43,208 nt of DNA. Source: Desulfarculaceae bacterium. Its GTDB lineage: Bacteria > Desulfobacterota > Desulfarculia > Desulfarculales > Desulfarculaceae. Both the position numbers and the translations under genes were made by a program. Each line of letters begins with the position of its first letter. The stretch's first letter is position 1. The stretch spans positions 1 to 43,208 of the forward strand of contig JAIPDO010000033.1 in assembly GCA_021737645.1 (NCBI GenBank). Reading direction: 5' to 3'. The notes beneath the pieces were generated by a model that was not told the origin of the DNA, did not search any database, and saw nothing but the letters and a program-made list of their open reading frames with translations. Shown piece after piece: positions 40,533 through 43,208 of the stretch.

Positions 40533-42938
40533 ATGATGGTATCCATGGCAAAGGCATTGGGAAAACTGGGACTGGCGCTGCTGTTGACCGCCGCTCTCAG
40601 CGTGGGGGGGGCCGTCGCCATGGCCCAAACCAAGGATGAGTTCCTTAAAAAGGGCCTGGAATACTACGATGCGGGCAAGTTCAGGGAGGCAGCCCTGGAA
40701 TTCCGCAACGCGGTGCAAAAGGACCCCCAATTCGCCGAGGCTCATTACCGGCTGGCCCTCACCTACCTCAAACTGGGTGACCTGGGACAAGCCTACCGCC
40801 TGTTTTTCAACGTGGTGACTCTGGACCCCGACAACCTGGATGCCCAGGTGCGCCTGGGCCAGATCGCGCTGTTGGGCGGACGGGTCAACGAAGCCATGGA
40901 GCGGGCAGGCATCGTGCTCAAGCAAAAGCCGGACGATGTGGATGCCTTGGTGCTCAAGGGCCAGGCCTACAGCCAGCTTCAGGAGACCGCCAAGGCGGTG
41001 GTCACCCTGGAGAAAGCCCTGAAGATGTCCCCCAAGCGGGCCGACATCCACGTGCTCCTGGGCCAGCTCCACGTAGAGGAGGGACGACCCGACCTGGCGG
41101 AGAGCGAATTCCGTTCGGCCATCGAGATGTCCCCCAAGCTGCTGACCCCGCGTCTGCTTTTGGTCCGCCTGTTCTTGAACAACAAGCAGGATGAAAAAGC
41201 CCTGACCGCCCTGCGCCAAGCGGTGAAAAGCCATCCCAACGAAGCCCGCCTTCAGCTTATGCTGGTCGAGTTGCTCATGCGCATGCACCAGCCGGGCGAA
41301 GCCGAACAAGCCCTGCAAAAATTGGTGGCCGGCAACCCCAGCCAAGAACGCCCCCGCTTGGCCCTGGCCAGGCTCTACGCAGTCAACGGCCAGTTTGCCA
41401 AGGCCGAGCAGACCTATCTGGCCACGGTGCGCCAGTTTCCCAACTCCATGTGGCCTTCCCTCATGGCCGCCCGTTTCTTCGCCTCCCGCGGCCAGGTGCG
41501 CGAGGCTCTGGCCTATCTGAAACAAGCGTCCAAGGTGGCCCCCGAATCGCCGGTGCCCATGAACGCCCAGGCCGAACTGGACCTGGAGCGGGGCCTTTTG
41601 GATGAAGCGGAAAAACGCATCGACCTGGTTAAAAAGAAGTTCCCCGGCAACACCGCGGCCGATATTCTGCAAGGCCGCCTACTCATCGCCAGGGGCAACC
41701 TGGACAAGGCCATCGCGGTGTTGACCTCGGTTATTCGTCAGCGTCCCAACGATCCCGAAGCCCTGTTCCGCCGGGCCCAGGCATTTGCTTCCCAGGGTAA
41801 GTCCCAGCTGGCCCGCGCCGATCTGCTCAAGGCGGTGCAGGCCGACCCCACCGACACCCGGGCTCGCTTCCTGCTGGCCGCCCTGTTCGCCCGCACCGGC
41901 GAGCTGCTGCAGGCCATCGGCCAGATGAATCAGGTCCTGGCCCTGGAGCCCCGCAACCTGGCCGCCGTTGAGATGCGCGGACGTCTGTACCTGGCCCAGG
42001 GGACCTACAACAAGGCCCGCCAGGACTTCGCCACCTTGATTAAGCTGGCCCCCAAGGCTGCGGCCGGTTATTACCGCATGGGCATGCTGGCTCAGGCCCA
42101 AAAACAAAACGAGGAGGCCAAGCGCTACTATGAGGAAGCCCTCAAGCGCAACCCGGCCAACATAGACGCCTTGATGCGCATCGCTTTCTTGGAAATTGCC
42201 GATAAAAAGCCGGACATGGCCATCAAACGGGTGCAGGACCAGATGTCCAAAGTCGAGCGCAAGGACCTGCTCTACAACCTCATGGGCGACCTGTACATGA
42301 TCCAGGGCCAGCCCAAGAACGCCTCGCCTGAGTTCAAGAAAGCCTTGGACTTGAACCCCCGCCTGGTCACCGCCCTCATGGGCATGGCCGCTTCGGCCCG
42401 CGCCCAGAACCAGCTTGCCGAGAGCGAGGGATACCTGACCCGTGCCTTGAAGATCGCCCCCAACAACCCCACCGCCCTGGTGGCCCGAGGCGATGTTTAT
42501 GAGTTGATGGGCAAGCTTCCGGCGGCCATGGAGGACTACCGTCACTCCTTGTCCCTGAACCGGGACTTCGTGCCCGCCTTGAACAACCTGTCCTATCTGT
42601 TGTCTCAGGAGGGCGGCGACAAAAACCTCAACGAAGCGCTGCCCCTGGTCCAGCGGGCCAAGCGCTTGTCACCCAGCGATCCCCGGGTCCTGGACACCCT
42701 GGGATGGGTGCTGAGCCAGCGGGGAGCCCACTCCAGCGCCCTGGCCGAGTTTGACGACGCCAAGAAGCTGACCCCCAACAACCCCACCATCTACTACCAC
42801 CTGGGGGCCACCTACGTAGCCATGAACAAGCTGGACGAGGCCGAGAAAAATCTCAAGAAGGCCCTGTCATTGGGAGGCGACTTCCGCGAAAAAGCCGCTA
42901 CCGAGCGTCTGCTCAAGCGCATAGAGGGAAAGCGCTAA
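40533..42938 (+). CDS. prsT: PrsT-like TPR-repeat protein of the exosortase/EPS locus
   Basis: An 801-residue exported protein, built almost entirely of tetratricopeptide repeats after a signal peptide (about 1-30, GGAVAMA). Recurrent patterns such as AEAHYRLALTYLKLGDLGQAYRLF and PEALFRRAQAFASQGKSQLARADLLKAV show about 20 repeats. It corresponds to the large TPR protein that marks exosortase A loci (PrsT). Those relatives are usually lipoproteins, but here no lipobox Cys is present, so it should be periplasmic. I start at ATG 40533, with GGAG 6 bases upstream. It likely scaffolds the envelope export machinery (inference). Confidence 0.9.
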   Translation: MMVSMAKALGKLGLALLLTAALSVGGAVAMAQTKDEFLKKGLEYYDAGKFREAALEFRNAVQKDPQFAEAHYRLALTYLKLGDLGQAYRLFFNVVTLDPDNLDAQVRLGQIALLGGRVNEAMERAGIVLKQKPDDVDALVLKGQAYSQLQETAKAVVTLEKALKMSPKRADIHVLLGQLHVEEGRPDLAESEFRSAIEMSPKLLTPRLLLVRLFLNNKQDEKALTALRQAVKSHPNEARLQLMLVELLMRMHQPGEAEQALQKLVAGNPSQERPRLALARLYAVNGQFAKAEQTYLATVRQFPNSMWPSLMAARFFASRGQVREALAYLKQASKVAPESPVPMNAQAELDLERGLLDEAEKRIDLVKKKFPGNTAADILQGRLLIARGNLDKAIAVLTSVIRQRPNDPEALFRRAQAFASQGKSQLARADLLKAVQADPTDTRARFLLAALFARTGELLQAIGQMNQVLALEPRNLAAVEMRGRLYLAQGTYNKARQDFATLIKLAPKAAAGYYRMGMLAQAQKQNEEAKRYYEEALKRNPANIDALMRIAFLEIADKKPDMAIKRVQDQMSKVERKDLLYNLMGDLYMIQGQPKNASPEFKKALDLNPRLVTALMGMAASARAQNQLAESEGYLTRALKIAPNNPTALVARGDVYELMGKLPAAMEDYRHSLSLNRDFVPALNNLSYLLSQEGGDKNLNEALPLVQRAKRLSPSDPRVLDTLGWVLSQRGAHSSALAEFDDAKKLTPNNPTIYYHLGATYVAMNKLDEAEKNLKKALSLGGDFREKAATERLLKRIEGKR

Positions 42939-42966
42939 GCATCTTCCCCTCACCGAGGTAAAGCCA

Positions 42967-42994
42967 AGCGCCGCCCTTTGGGGCGGCGCTTTTT
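42967..42994 (+). terminator. Strong terminator at the end of the EPS operon
   Basis: A perfect 10-bp stem, AGCGCCGCCC/GGGCGGCGCT, with loop TTTG and a following TTTTC tail, 29 bp after the TPR gene stop. Confidence 0.93.
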
Positions 42995-43020
42995 CATGGT
43001 CCGATCCCAAAGCCTGCCGT

Positions 43021-43208
43021 CTAGTTTTCCGGATGGTTTGTCTTCTCAAACACAGTGTGCAGCCAGATGGGCCTAGGCGAGGCCAGGCGAGTCTGTATCT
43101 GGCTTAGCAGCAAACCGGCCTTGGCCAGGGCCTTTTGCCAGGCGGCCACTTGGGGTGGCGTGGTAAGGGGAGTGCCGCAATAGCCACAGCGCTCCTCGGG
43201 TCCGTAAG
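43021..43208 (-). CDS. 3' end of an unrecognised CxxC protein, cut by window edge
   Basis: The minus strand is open from the window edge to a TAG at 43023-43021. It gives the last 61 or so residues: YGPEERCGYCGTPLTTPP, then WQKALAKAGLLLSQIQTRLASPRPIWLHTVFEKTNHPEN. The CGYCG motif could bind zinc or be a redox pair. There is not enough sequence to name a family. Its stop is convergent with the TPR gene terminator. Confidence 0.6.
   Translation of the reverse strand, partial: YGPEERCGYCGTPLTTPPQVAAWQKALAKAGLLLSQIQTRLASPRPIWLHTVFEKTNHPEN

Overview
The window is about 43 kb of GC-rich bacterial DNA with densely packed operons. It reads as a Gram-negative, probably anaerobic member of the Desulfobacterota (former Deltaproteobacteria). 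The clues are an hisC-cmk-rpsA-sppA gene string, an HU-type protein next to an Alu-bearing SRP RNA, and an exosortase-type exopolysaccharide locus with outer-membrane export parts. Assignment below phylum is inference; no rRNA marker is present.

Positions 1-13.7 kb are mostly housekeeping. A plsC-type acyltransferase (cut by the window edge) diverges from ssb. Then come a YciO-type YrdC protein, an Asp/Glu racemase-family protein and a convergent DHA2 drug exporter. The minus-strand operon hisC-cmk-rpsA-sppA-EI24 follows. Next is a five-gene minus-strand operon: SPOR protein, two small unknowns, a cupin and a PPOX-fold protein. After it lie an IclR regulator, a small HTH/zinc-ribbon protein, a 271-nt large-type SRP RNA and an HU-family gene.

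Positions 14-25.4 kb hold envelope glycan genes. An unknown membrane protein, a methyltransferase-GT2 fusion and a GT-C-like membrane glycosyltransferase lie together. They are followed by a Wzx-type flippase on the minus strand. A plus-strand run then gives undecaprenyl-diphosphate phosphatase, mannose-1-phosphate guanylyltransferase, a YqaA/DedA protein, mannose-6-phosphate isomerase and phosphomannomutase. This run supplies GDP-mannose and recycles the lipid carrier.

Positions 25.8-42.9 kb are an exosortase A-type exopolysaccharide locus on the plus strand. In order it encodes a Wza-like export protein, an outer-membrane beta-barrel, a Wzz/GNVR chain-length protein, an ExeA-like ATPase with a long Q/P-rich tail, a BY-kinase homologue with a degenerate P-loop, a polyprenyl-phosphate sugar-phosphate transferase, exosortase, EpsI, an O-antigen ligase/polymerase-like protein, a conserved NodB-like protein, a secreted heparinase II/III-like protein and a PrsT-like TPR protein. 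The genes imply synthesis, export and trimming of a polymer, with protein sorting by exosortase. No PEP-CTERM substrate and no PrsK/PrsR regulator lies inside the window. A structured 250-bp inverted-repeat element sits between epsI and the ligase gene. The last 190 bases hold the 3' end of an unrecognised CxxC protein on the minus strand.
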